Below are positions 33,490 through 45,620 of a DNA stretch of 64,000 nt, one piece after another. The translations under genes and the position numbers were made by a program. Source of the stretch: Monosiga brevicollis MX1 (taxonomy: Eukaryota; Opisthokonta; Choanoflagellata; Craspedida; Salpingoecidae); assembly GCF_000002865.3 (NCBI RefSeq), contig NW_001865084.1, forward strand, positions 15,871-79,870. Reading direction: 5' to 3'. Positions within the stretch are counted from its first letter, which is position 1; every line of letters starts with the position of its first letter. The notes under the pieces are model-generated. The model searched no databases, had not been told where the DNA came from, and worked only from the letters and a program-made list of their open reading frames with translations.

Positions 33490-34832
33490 ATGCCACGCGC
33501 TCCACGTTCAACCAGACGTTCACCAGTGATGCCCGCCGAGGCCGTGTACCAGCGCCCTGTCTCCGCCGGCACGCCGCGACATGGCGGCGGCATCGACTCG
33601 ATTCCCATGTAAGCTTGGTCAACCCCAATCCATATCCATGCCTCTCAAATGGCTACTTTTAGCCTCAGCATCCTGATGCCATCCCAGGATTGGCCTTCTC
33701 ACCATACAATGCCTGTTCGCACCACAGGACCTTTCATTTCCCTGGCAAGACGCTGACGGTGGAATTGAAAGACAGCGGCTACGAGCATAAACAAGGCTGC
33801 TACTTTAGCATTCATCTTCAGGACTGCGAGCGCTGGCCCAAGAATGCTCGCTTCATCGCTGTCTCCAGCGAAAGCAACGAGACCGTCTTTGAAAGCAGCA
33901 GCTACAGCCAGCTCGCCAAGAGTGTCAAACTGTACATGGCCAAGGGACTCAAGGGCCGCGATACGAACGGCCCCTTAAAACACCCTCTGCAACTCGTGGC
34001 CATACACAGAAACCGCCAGTTCAAAAGCAAAGCCCTCTTTCACATCCGCAGCAGGCGCGTGATCAGCAAGCAACGCATCGAAAAGAGTACGTCTCGAGCT
34101 TTGAGTTCTCGATCCTCAACACCATCGAGTATCCTTACCCGAATCGTTCTCCCTTGTTTGTTTGCCATAGACATTCAGAAGGTCATCGACTCCAGTGGTG
34201 GCCGCCAAAGCATGCTTGAAGACCTCCAAAGCTTTTATCACATGGCGACAGAGACCTTGGTGCTCAGGCCTGCCGTTTATGACCTCTTGTCTCATTTTTT
34301 TAACAGCAAAATGGAGCAGCCATCCTGGTCGCAATCGGTGCCGGCGCTGCCACCCAGCTTGCAGGACGAGGTTCTTGACGTGCTGCAACTGGAACATGCC
34401 AGGACTCTTCCTGTGGAGCGATTGACGTCGGCAACCGGCTTCAATCATACCATGGCTCCTACAGTCACAGGCCAAACCAACACGGTCAACTTCGCTGCCA
34501 GTGCTTGTTCCCCTTTGGCGAGTCCGTCTGCCCCCCAGAGCGAGACCATGGCTTTTGACGAGCTACAACGAGTTATCACTCTTCCACCGGAGGGATCGGC
34601 ATCATCAACCCTGCAATCCACTCCTATGACATTTGCGGAGAGTTTGTTCGCTGCAAGCGCTTCCCCTTTCTACTCGGGAGCCCCGTTTGACCCAGCATCC
34701 AGCTTTCATAATTCTCGATCAAGCTATGAGAGCAACACGCCAGACGCGTCGGCTTCATCGCCCATGCTCAGCAACCTGAATACATTTATGCTTCCAGCGT
34801 GGCTGGATGAGGACTTTACCTTGTTCAACTAG
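33490..34832 (+). CDS. Unrecognised protein with transcription-factor-like features
   Basis: Three exons fit in frame: 33490-33608, 33728-34086 and 34171-34832, giving 379 residues. The N-terminus is basic (MPRAPRSTRRSP). Residues about 40-160 form a compact beta-rich-looking domain: MTFHFPGKTLTVELKDSGY, CYFSIHLQDCERWPKNARF, then basic SRRVISKQRIEK. The C-terminal half is Ser/Thr/Pro/Ala-rich and ends in acidic-aromatic FMLPAWLDEDFTLFN, which looks like an activation motif. A basic patch after a beta domain plus such a tail suggests a DNA-binding regulator with an immunoglobulin-like (p53/RHD/CudA-type) fold, but I cannot name the family and the inference is weak. The 84-base second intron is stop-free and divisible by three, so retention would add 28 residues. 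Confidence 0.7.
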
Positions 34833-35156
34833 GCCCCAGGCAAGCTAGGAATACTATCGCATCATATTCTTTCAAGCGTGGAGTGTATAGACACCCTTTG
34901 AAATCATTCTTTTTTCCTCGCATTACAATCTAATTGACCCCCTCATCGTGATGACCTATCCCAAGCCCAGTATTGATTGATCCACCAAAAAAAGAACCCC
35001 TCCCCCTCCCCCATCGCACAGCGATGGACACTTTAAAAACAAGACAACGTAGGCGCGCCTGTGACTGTTTTCAATTAAAACATACAACGCCGTCCTCTTT
35101 GCACCGCCTCTCAGCAGAAGGGTGCAAAATCAAAGTCACTGCTCACGAGACGCCCA
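34833..35156. other. Convergent 3' region
   Basis: 324 bases between the converging stops of the TF-like gene and the ASH-domain gene; contains both 3' UTRs and nothing else visible. Confidence 0.5.
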
Positions 35157-35922
35157 TCACGCACAAGTAACAGCCACAGCACCCTCAGCCAGCGCATCGT
35201 CTTCCGCTAACTCGAAAACAATGTTACTCAACGTTTCGTCCAAAATGTACTCTGTTAACCCAAGTGCCCGCGGCTGCCGCTGCGCCGTAGCGTGGGCTTG
35301 CTGACCCTCGCTCAACTGGGTGGCATGCAGACCAAGTCGAAGGCCATAGTAGTACGGCGCCGGCTCTGAACCCAGTGTAGCTATCGCGTGCTGCGTGTCA
35401 GGAGCGGCCAGCACCTCACGCAGCAAATTGTCCAATAGCGTGCCAACAGCAGCCACCTCTTGATCGTCCCGAACAGACTCGGTAAACTCCATATTGGTCA
35501 GCGGCGAAAACATGCTGCGATCCACATAACTACGCTGCAACACATGCATGGGCAAGTCACGGCTATTGTAGACTCGCACTGAGACGGTAAGGAAGCTGGT
35601 ATGCGCCTCCGCGTGTGGCGGCACTGGCTCCAAGTCCGCATCATCCGGACCCACTGCAATGGGTGGTAGCGCCTAAGCAAAAGCGAGCGATTTGAAAGCG
35701 AAGAAGTCACTTGGTATCACGCGTGACACAGCCAGTCCCACAAAACACAAGCGTCACCTTACATGATAGCGCCCCGTTCGCAAGTCAGTATCAGTCAGGT
35801 TGAACACGCGCGTGCCGGTCACAGGTTGCAACTTGACGGTGCCGGATACGGGCCGGCTCTCGCGCAACCCCGATATCTTGCCAGATCCTGGTCCTGAAGA
35901 AACAAAGCCACACAACGCACCG

Positions 35923-35977
<55 letters not shown>

Positions 35978-36635
35978 GTGAGAACGTATTAAACATATGA
36001 TTCTATCACCGCTGACTGCCCTTCCACTTTGCCTCTTGTCCACTTCTCTTGACCAGTGCCTGAACGTACGGGGCTTGACGATGGTTCCTCGAAACGTCTC
36101 CGCTGGAATATCAACCCGCGGCTTCGAGGCGCGTCGATTGCCGCCACCCGACACGATTCTCGTGCCGCGCTGCGTGGTTCGCAATGCTCCAGCATGGCCT
36201 TTGCCCGTGCGCAGTGTGTCGGTGTAGTCGAACAGCTCCCCTCGCAGAGTACGCTCCATGTCGTTGTGCTGAGCAATGCTCTCGACCCGCTGCTCGTGCG
36301 TGTAGTTGTAAGCATGGCATTGCACATCAAACGTATAGTAGCGAGCACCATCGCGTGCAGTCAACGTCAACTTGCAAGGTACGCTTTCACCCGGCATGAC
36401 CTCGCCTGTTCGCGGCTCGGCCTCCATCAGGTGAGCAAAGGCGCCAAAGTCCCACTCAAAAGACATCACGTCCGTGGGGTGCACATTATTGACAAACACA
36501 ATCTCGCGCATCACCGCGTACACGGGCACGTCGGGCAAGCGCCAATGTGCCAAGCTCAACTGCAACATGGCTTCGGGCAGGACAAGACTTGTTGTTTTTG
36601 GTGCAGTCGCCAAAATCTTGTGCCCGGCATAAACG

Positions 36636-36681
<46 letters not shown>

Positions 36682-39600
36682 CGTCCGCCTCCTCGTCCTC
36701 ATAGACCCCAGCGGTGCTGGCGTCGTCGTTGATCCCAACATTCATGCCCGCTTTCCCTTGAGGTGCCAGGTCACCTGCTGTATCATCATTTGAGGGTCGG
36801 TGAAAAGCGCCCAAGTCAGATGCCATCGTCGCAATGCTCTCCCGTACCGAATGTGCCGGAGGCACGCCCGGGTCGCCCCCCAGAACACCACCACGAGGAT
36901 CCACGCCACTCAAGGTCAAAGTCATCGGTACAACATGCTCCACGCCACCAGCTAGACAATGAACTGGGACGGACACCTTGTAGGCCCGAGACTGCAATGG
37001 TCGTAGGCGCCAGGGAATGGCAAAACTTGCCCCAGCCCTGACGACACCCGATGGGCGGCCGCACTCGAATACATCAAATCCGTGGTTCTGTGTCCTTAGT
37101 TGATCAAGTTCGCTTAGATCAAGCCAAAATTCAACATCAGCAGCCGAAGGATTGTACAAAGTCGAGTGTTGCAACGGGGCCTGGTGCTGGCCCAAAGGCA
37201 CTGGTTCAAAAACATGGTCCGTGTTATCCATCGCCAGTAGACCCTGACCACTCGGTAGTGTTTGAGCTTTGAGCTCCATGACGACATCCGAGTCGCTCTG
37301 GTCGTTGTGAAGCAGGAGTGGCAGATTGTGCTCTCCAACTTGATCATGCTGGTAGCGCACCGTAAGGACAACGCTGCTGGCGGGAGCCAGAGTTCCGCGC
37401 TTTGGCGCGACGGCAAACAGGCCAAGCTGTAGGATTTGCGCACGGCGAGCCTCCTCCTCCGAGATGTCGTCTCGTGCAGCCCAGAGCTCAGGTTGCCATT
37501 CTAGGTCGTCGGGAAGGGCCACAAACCAGGAACATGCGCAAGAAGACGTGTTGGTCAATCGTAGTTGAACGATAGACTCCGACGCCAAATGCGGTGCAGC
37601 GCCCAGGTCCAAGCAAAAGTTGTCATAACGCGGTAGGACACGATTGGGAGCTGGATTGAGCGCAGCATTGACAGCCGGCACGTCAAAAAGCCGCCATAGA
37701 CGAGTCAAGCTGCACTGATTTGCGGCAACGTCGGTAATGGCCAGCTTGGGCCGAACGCCCTGGTATCGAGCGTTGAGGAGGTGGCAAATTCGCACTTCAT
37801 CGCCATCGTCGTCGAGAACGTGTGCAGTGAGAGCGAAGTGATCTGCCCCCTCATGCGTGGGGTGGATACGCACGTTGCAATGGGCCACACCATGAGGCGC
37901 CAACGTCAGTATTTCTGCAAGGGGTTGAACTGCCGAGCCACCCGTGTGCTCGATGCGTGCTGTCACGGTTGCGGGTGTCCGATTCCGCAGCACCAATGGT
38001 GCTAAGTGGGGCAAGTGCAAGGCAAGTTTTCCAAAATCGTGCTCGAGCTGCAAACCTTCCATCTCGAGGCGAGGCTCAACAACAGATGCACGAAGCGGAA
38101 CCCGGAGCTGCATGTCCCGCGCTTGAGGCCCGCGCGTGGCTACCGCAGCGTTGTATGTCACCTCCAGATCGGCTGTGACGGGACCGAGCTCAGCACCCAG
38201 ATATGTGATGACGACCTCAGCAGCTTCATTGGCCTACCGAGCACAAGCGATTCCAGAAGCAAGGTGGGTCAGGACGCAGCATACATCAACGAGTGACAAA
38301 CCCTCAAGAGAAAAAAATACCATATATTCACCTCAAGGCACGTGTCGTGCACACCTGTCGGCTGATGGGCTTACCTCAAGTAGCAATTCTGTAGGCTCTG
38401 CAACAAGAGACCCGCTGGGCAGCGTAGGAACTGTGACCGTGGCCCGGGATGGGACGCTCGACAGATTGCGCAGCGTTAGACGACTGCTGGCGCGGCACTC
38501 TGGCATGGTAGGTGGAAGGACGACTGTTGAGACATTGGTGATGAGCAACGGCTCGTGTGAACTGCCGCTGAGACTCAAAGCACGCAGTCGAGTATCGTTG
38601 CCACCGTGTTCGTGAGAAACACCGGTCACCGCGGCTCCACCATTGCCCCCCTCCATGAACAAATGTGCCGTAACTTTAAAGGGAAGGTCAAGCTGCCAGT
38701 GACCTGCGGTGGCTTGGCGCACGCCGATGCACAACATCGCTTCGGCCCCGGGCGGCAAGGACAGATTGGCTGGCAGAACTTCGAGGTCGAGCGTGGGCGC
38801 ACTGGCACTGACATCATAATCAAATGTGATCTCAAAGGTCAAAAGATCATGAGGGTTGCGCACGGGCACGGACACCCAGCTTCGCTCGGAGACATGACTC
38901 AGCGGAAATTCGAGACGCTCGCAGTCAAAGGGGGACACATCTTGAGCCTCTTGGTCTTCAGCGTCGTCTTCATCGTCCTCAACCTCCTCCTCGGTGTCGG
39001 CTGCAACCGGCTCTGGGGTGCCAGGGGCAAGGGTCGTTGCCATGAGCAGCAACTCAAGCTCCCAAGGCGGGGTCCACAGCTCTTTGGTCCCTTCCTTGCC
39101 TCCATCAGCTTCAGCCGTGACTTGGCGCATGTCAAAGGCCTCTTCGTAGCACGCCGTGGCCACAATGGAGGTGTGATAAACTTGGTCACCCTCATGCGGT
39201 CGGCAGGAGACAAACAGCTCAACCTCTGCATGTCCTTCCACCACCAGACTCTCAGGCTGTTCGAGTGCAAACGGCTGTCCGGGGCCCACGGGTGGCAAGG
39301 CATGCCAAGCGCAGCGAATGCGGTGGGGGGTGGTATTGATCAGGCGAACCGGGCGGGGTGCAATATCGGCGACCTGCTTCTTGGATCCGTAGGGCACGGC
39401 CCCAAAGTTGACCACGGCTGGCAGAACGGAGAGGGGCTGAACCAATGAGCGGTAACTGAGATGTCCCCCTGGTTTGGTGGGGGGTCCTCCCACTAGCGGG
39501 GAGGCCACGGCGCTCGCGCGTGTTGCGGCAGCGGAAGCAGCGTTGTTGGGCAGAAGGGTTGCACCGGCTATAGGCGTCAATCAACGGCCGGGTTCATGAG

Positions 39601-41618
39601 TTCCGGAAAACAACAACGGCAAATGGCAAACAACAAGAGCGTGCTGAAGTCACTCGCACATTTACCTTGGCCAGCGCGGGTATCATCGGACAAGCGTCGC
39701 CATTGGCCAGTTCTGGCATCCAAGGACAAGTGGCCCTCACGCATGGCAGCCTGCAGGGCGAGAGGGCTGTGGTGACCAATGTCACGGGCACGGTGCATGG
39801 CAACCTTCTGCAAGGTACCATCGGCATTGAGCGCCTCGGGTGCACCAGCACCGTGGCAGGTCACGAGGACAGGTGGCCCCTGCGAGGCGGCCACGCGCAG
39901 CTGATGAAAGTAGGGCGCGGGCGATGTGGGGGCGAATGTCACGATGATTTCTGCCTTGGCGAGGGGTGCAATTTCCAGCTTGCTAGGGGTTGCACGAAAG
40001 GGGCCAGCATCTGGTTCAGTGAGAAGACAGGTCAGTGGAAGCGTGCCATTGTTGAAGACGCTGAGGCTGTGCGTGCGCGATTCCCCGGGGACGCAAACGC
40101 CAAAGTCGAGGTCATCTTGATCGACCACCAGGGCGCACGAGGGGCGGTGGGCGTGACAGACCACCTTGAAGAGTGCACCGCCGCAAATGCGAATGGCAAA
40201 CTCTTCGTGGCAGGCGGTGACGTTGGGTCGCGGCGCAAAGGTCAGGCGTAAAGCCAAAGTACCGCGTGCGGGGATGCGACCGGTATTGCCGGCCACGTGC
40301 AGGCAGCTCTGATTGAGAAAGTGGTGTTCAATGTCGTAAGTCACCTCCACGGGCGCATGATTGCGAAGAACGACCTCTTTGGTCGAAGTGACCCCCAGTG
40401 GGATTTCGCCAAAGTCAAGTTCAACGAGATGGTCCACAGGGTTGGTCAGGTCGTCGGCAGATTCGAGCGTGACGAGAGGCAGGACACCAAGACAAGAAAT
40501 GGGCACGGGCAACACGCCGCGCGCCTTGACGGCGTCATACTTGACCACCAAGTCACCCTGATATCGACGGGCCAGTGTCGGCGCACAAGTGACGGTAACG
40601 TTTGCGGCTTCACCGGGTGCGAGCTCGCCAAATTCGGGCTGTGCCTTGAAAGGATCGGGTGTGAGGACGCGCCAGGTCAACTTTTGGCTGGTTGGATTTC
40701 GAATGCTCATGTCACACGAGCATCGACGCTCGATGGCCACTGGGGGTAATTCCACAGAGCTGGGAAGCTCGGGTCGAAAGTCTGGTGCCAGGCCTTGAAG
40801 AGTGACGGTGCCGACTTCAGCGTCTCCTTCCCAGATGACAAGAATGGCCTTGGCAGCGGATGGGTCCTCCGCCTTGTCCTTGTTGGCATCCCCATTGGGG
40901 GAGTGCCGGGTGCTCGTAGTGGAGGGCCGTGAGTTTGCAGGGGTCTGTGTGGTCGAGGGGCCGTTTGTCTGCGTGCCCAGATCAGGCAAGTGGGCGGGGT
41001 CAAACCGGATGCCAACCTTGACGTCACTCCCAGCACCCAGAAAGTGGGCTCTCNNNNNNNNNNNNNNNNNNNNNNNNNNNNNNNNNNNNNNNNNNNNNNN
41101 NNNNNNNNNNNNNNNNNNNNNNNNNNNNNNNNNNNNNNNNNNNNNNNNNNNNNNNNNNNNNNNNNNNNNNNNNNNNNNNNNNNNNNNNNNNNNNNNNNNN
41201 NNNNNNNNNNATTTGAGCTTGTCCGCATGATTGGAAATTGACGAGTCGGATGACGTTGGCCTCAAAGAAAAGTGTAGTTTGACGCCAACGTAGCGACGAT
41301 TGCCCACGACCAGCGTCTTGGTTTGGACGTGAGCCTCCTCATCTGTCTTGAACAAGAGTTGCACTACCAAGCCCCGCAACACAGAATGCCGAGGTCAAAG
41401 CCCAAGCGCGAAGCCAGAGTAAGTCTTTGCCGCCATCAAACCCAGCCCTGCGTGTCACAGGAGCGATGCCGGCGACCGTGGCTTGGTCCCTCGAGAGGGG
41501 ACGGGGAAAAAACCGTCGATCCCAAGCCCAAGCCAAGGACCGATGGACCCAACATACCAGGAAATTCAAGGCCTTCTTGAACGTTGCTGGTGGGCATGAC
41601 GACGGGCGCCATGTTCAT
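35157..41618 (-). CDS. Large ASH/MSP-domain protein, probably flagellar (HYDIN/CFAP class)
   Basis: Multi-exon gene with proposed start ATG 41618 (MNMAPVVMPTSNVQEGLEFP) and stop at 35157-35159. It contains a series of immunoglobulin-like ASH/MSP units with typical phrases: LDFGEIPLGVTSTKEVVLRN, DLDFGVCVPGESRTHSLSVF, LRLTFAPRP, IIVTFAPTSPAPYFHQLRVA, VNFGAVPYGSKKQVADI, LRLTNTSSCACSWFV. ASH repeats occur in HYDIN, CFAP65, CFAP47 and similar axoneme proteins, so a role in the flagellar axoneme is likely; I cannot say which orthologue. Low-complexity acidic runs occur, including poly-Asp encoded by a CAT repeat near 36637-36679. The sequence is interrupted by an N gap (41054-41210), so about 50 residues or an intron are unseen. 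An intron near 35905-36040 contains 52 A (T on the sense strand). Total length about 1,900 residues. Confidence 0.8.
35923..35974. repeat. A52 homopolymer in an intron of the ASH gene
   Basis: Fifty-two consecutive A on the plus strand, hence T52 on the sense strand of the gene. It lies in the presumed intron between the main 2.3-kb coding stretch and the C-terminal exons. It may serve as an extreme polypyrimidine tract or be an expanded or misassembled run. Confidence 0.9.
36635..36680. repeat. Trinucleotide (CAT)n repeat encoding poly-Asp
   Basis: About 14 CAT/TCA units on the plus strand, read as consecutive GAT (Asp) codons in the ASH-domain protein, next to GAG/GAC codons that extend the acidic run. 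Confidence 0.9.
41054..41210. other. Assembly gap (157 N)
   Basis: Run of N inside the ASH-domain gene near its 5' end. The translated frame stays the same on both sides, so the gap may be either coding or partly intronic; its true size is unknown. Confidence 0.99.
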
Positions 41619-41965
41619 TGGTCACCCCGAGCCGCTGCGTGTGAGCACAGGGTTCCAATCGAGCACCGCCGCCGCACTTCGTTGCCAACTCGGATCTCGA
41701 TGCGGCCGTTCAGCGGCTCCCTGCCCCCCGACTTGAGCGCGGGGTCAAGCGCCGGCCGCGAGACCCCACCACCACCAAGTCCACTCAACCTCCAACGACC
41801 ACGGCAACCAATACCTTCCCCCACAACGCCTACTGCCACCCTAGATGCCGAAGAACAATCTTGTAAAAAAATAAAAAATAAAAAAAGGCGCCTCTTGGTC
41901 TCTGGTCTCTGGTCGTGTGTGCAGCTGAGAGAGAGAATGTCTCTGTCTCTGTCTCTCTTCTCTCT

Positions 41966-41996
<31 letters not shown>

Positions 41997-42212
41997 AAGC
42001 TTCTCTCTCTGGTTCCTTTCTCTGTGAATGCTGCGTCAACTGGTTGTTAATCAAATAAAAACCACTGTTCTCACCACCTCTTTACACCAGCCATATGTCT
42101 TTCAAAAAGTATTTCATACAAAGCCACCCAGGCCAAACCGTACAACGCCTTTAAAAACCGATAGTATTTTACTTTGAAATCCGTGGCCCGTGCGTCACAC
42201 CGTGATCGCGCG
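41619..42212. other. Divergent upstream region of the ASH gene and NRAMP, with CT repeat
   Basis: About 590 bases between divergent starts. A pyrimidine tract of TCTC units at 41941-42018 lies near the middle. Probably contains both promoters. Confidence 0.5.
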
Positions 42213-44715
42213 ATGAGTTCGGACGCCGCCTCCGCCACCGCCTCGTTGCCGGAGGAGCATGGCTTCACCTCGGCCGCGATCCATATCCCCTCGGAAGGCG
42301 AGAGCACGAGATTTTCCTGGCGCAAATTGTGGGCCTTTAGTGGGCCCTCTCTGCTCGTGTCCCTTGCCTATTTAGACCCAGGTCTGTGCATCGAAGCCAC
42401 TCGCGTCGTCCTCGCACCTCTTTTCTTCCTTCTCCTCCTTCTCCTCCTCCTCCTTGGCCTCCTGTCGTTGTGGCACTGTGTCCCTGACTGCTTTTCATGC
42501 TTGCTTCTGACGCCTCTTCCTTGATCTTCCCTGCACTCATCAACCAGGCAACATCGAATCAGATCTGCAAGCCGGTGTCGCGGGCCGATACTCCCTGCTT
42601 TGGGTGCTGCTCTGGGCCACCATTGCCGGCTATCTGCTCCAAACGTTGGCCAGGTACGCCGTCTTCCCTCGCCGTGTACCAAGCCTGTACCTATGCTAGC
42701 TGCCACGAGTTGGGCGCTGTGTTTGCTTCCGTTCTCCTTGGTTCACGCTACTGCCCATCACCCGCCCAGTCGACTTGGGGTCACGACGGGACGCCATCTG
42801 GCCGAGGAATGTCGCAAGCAGTACAGCCCCCCCGTTCGCTATGCCCTCTGGATTATGATGGAGCTAGCCATCATTGGCAGCGATTGCCAGGAAGTCATCG
42901 GTGCGTAAGCCCCCCCCCCATCCATGTTCACGCTTCGATGCGTACGAAAGCTGCGCCAGCCACCCTGGAGCAGCGTTTTTCATGAGATGGATCCCTCCCA
43001 GAAGCTCCCCTGACCCTGCCATTGATTATTCCAATTCAAACCGTGCAGGCTCTGCCTTAGCCATCCGCATACTGAGCAACGGAATCATCCCTCTGTGGGG
43101 TGGCGCTCTCATCACCGGCCTCGACACTTTCAGCTTTCTCTTCCTTGAAAAATGTGCGAAAACCTCATTCACTGGCTACCACCTCGAAGAGAAAGCTTGT
43201 GCTTTGTGCCCCAGATTGCAACAACGACCAGCTGTGCCCCTCACCGACAGCTGTCCAACGCATCTTGCCTCGCTGCCTTCGCAGATGGTCTTCGAAAGCT
43301 GGAATATCTTTTTGCGTTCCTCATCTCCATCATGGTCGGCACGTTTGGGTACATTTATGGACACTTGCAGCCAGATTCTGCCGCCGTCCTCAAGGGCATG
43401 GCCGTTCCCACACTTACGAACGACACTGCTGTTCAAGCCGTTGGCCTTCTTGGCGCTGTCATCATGCCCCACAACCTGATGCTGCACTCGGCCTTGGTCC
43501 TCAGCCGCGACGTTGATCGCAGCGCCAATGCAAGTCTCTTTTCTCACATGCGTGGAACAAAGCCCTCGTCCCTCTGACTCTTGCGCCCGACCCCGCTTTC
43601 ACCTGCATGTTTGGTTGTGCTTACCGCGCCCTCTCCTTCCCTCAAATCGCGTGGATACTTCCCCATGCACCGTTCAGGTCAAGGTCAAGGAAGCGCACAT
43701 GTACAACGCCATCGAGCTTGGCTTTGCCCTCTTTGTTTCCTTCCTGATCAATTTGTTTGTCGTTGGCGTCTTTGCCCGAGGCGAAGCTGACCACGACATT
43801 ACACTCTCATCTGCCGGTGACTTTCTGCATGACACTTACGGCAAAGCCGTCCTTTACATTTGGGCCCTCGGGCTGCTGGCTGGTACGCAACGCCTACTTT
43901 TTTTCTCCACCCCCACCCAACCTTCCAGTTGAAATCGGTTGGCTCACTTTACTTACACTGCCTGACCTGGACACGGCCCGCGGGTACCCGACAGCGGGGC
44001 AGGCATCCACCATGACGGGCTGTTATGCTGGCCAATTTGTCATGCAAGGCTTCCTTGAGCTCAAAATCTCGCCTTGGAAGCGAGTCATGCTCACTCGCAC
44101 CGTCGCCATGCTGCCCACCATCTTGATCACCGTTTTTACGGGTGAGTGCTGATCGCCATGTAGCCTCAAGTGGGCAAGTGAGCAGGCGCTCTTGCGGAAC
44201 GCAACTGTGCTCACTCGTCACGTGCCTGGGTAGATGAGAACCTCAATGGGTTTGATGAGTGGATCAACGTGTTGCAATCACTGCAACTTCCTTTTGCCCT
44301 CTTTCCCCTGATTCATTTCACTAGCTCCAGCGGCATCATGGGAAATTTTGTCAGTGGCCGGCGCCTTCAACTTCTTTCCTGGGCCGTGGCTTTACTCGTG
44401 TTCGTGGCCAACTGCTACCTCATGTTTGACACCGTCTCCGCCAGCATGGCCCACACCTGGTGGGCCTACATGCTACTGGTTCCAACAGCCATCGTCTATT
44501 TTTGGTTTTCAGGCTACCTGGCCTTTGGCCCTTTCTTATCCATTGGCTCCATGCAACATATCCGTTCCCGAGACGCCATCCGCGGCCATGCGCAATCTTT
44601 CAGCATGGGCTCTCGTCATCGCGTCAAGTATCGACCCCTGGGTACCACAGACTCAGACGCCTCAGATGATGAGATGCTGATTCTAGACCACAACGGGGAC
44701 GACGCAATGCTCTGA
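42213..44715 (+). CDS. NRAMP / SLC11 divalent metal transporter
   Basis: Proton-coupled Mn2+/Fe2+ transporter in a plasma or endolysosomal membrane. Start ATG 42213 ([20 protein letters not shown]), stop 44713-44715. TM1 has [12 protein letters not shown] joined across an intron to NIESDLQAG, restoring the metal-binding DPGN motif. Next come [31 protein letters not shown] (TM3), SFLFLE (TM4-5) and [20 protein letters not shown], whose MPHN in TM6 is the second metal-binding motif. Later exons give [20 protein letters not shown], the consensus transport loop, and the last helices ([18 protein letters not shown]). A soluble Ser/Asp tail ends the protein. About nine exons. All known metal-contacting residues seen are intact. 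Confidence 0.95.
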
Positions 44716-45620
44716 TCGCCCTCCCAAACACATCGCAGAGTCAATCTTTTGCTGGTCGCAAGTTACGGTGTCTCGCAAAACATTTGCTATGATGCGTTGG
44801 CAGGCAGGCAATGATGATTGGCCTCTGTCTTGAAATGCAATAAAGATCTGCAAGCTAAGCTTGACGCATAAAGGTCCATATTGGTGCATGCTTTAAATTG
44901 AAGCTGCCAACATTAAAAAAAAATTGGGGGAAGCTTTTCAATCGGCTCTCAGTTGATCGGTGGTTGTCGTGGTGCGAACGCGCGCCGTCACGTGCGAACG
45001 AGCGGAGGGGTGGGCGCGCAGCACCCAAACAAGTCACTGTTTCCGTCGCTGGCTAGTTTTCGCGCACGAATTCACGCGCTCGTTCGTGTACTGTCAAGGG
45101 CTCTTCAGAAGCCCGTGTCACTTGTACCTGAACACCAAATGCCCGAGGGGTGGGGCGAGTACAAGTCCAAAAAAGTGACAAATGTACGCCAAAGCATCCA
45201 AGGCAGACTCATCATCACTACACCAGGCAAGAGGTATATTGCTGGGCAATGCGTATGCTGCTGCACACCCGATGAAAGAAATTATGGCTTCTCATTGGCT
45301 CGAATCACGTTGGAAATACAGGTTGGCCAGTCCATCGCTCCTCTCCCTCGTCCTCGTCCTCATCCATGGTTGCACGCTGCTGTGCACGGGCACCAGGACC
45401 AATCTATCACACCCATCATCCGGTGACGTGAGCCAGGATATATTGCCGGCACATCGGCAATCAAGATTCGATCTCACAAGAAAGAAAAATACGTACATAT
45501 CCCTTGCGTTGGCGTCGATTGTTGCGCGACGTGTCGCGTGCATTGCTTCGGGGCACAACCTGTTCCCAAAACGATAGGCAGGTATAAATGCATGAGCAAC
45601 TCCATCGAGCCTCAAGCCCG
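44716..45620. other. Convergent 3' region of NRAMP and UPF2
   Basis: 905 bases between converging stops. Open frames at 44950-45580 have no recognisable domain. A polyadenylation-like AATAAA occurs at about 44839. No gene supported. Confidence 0.5.

Noticed and set aside
44953-45577. Plus-strand frames downstream of NRAMP
   Set aside because: No domain or splice structure; lies between two converging 3' ends.
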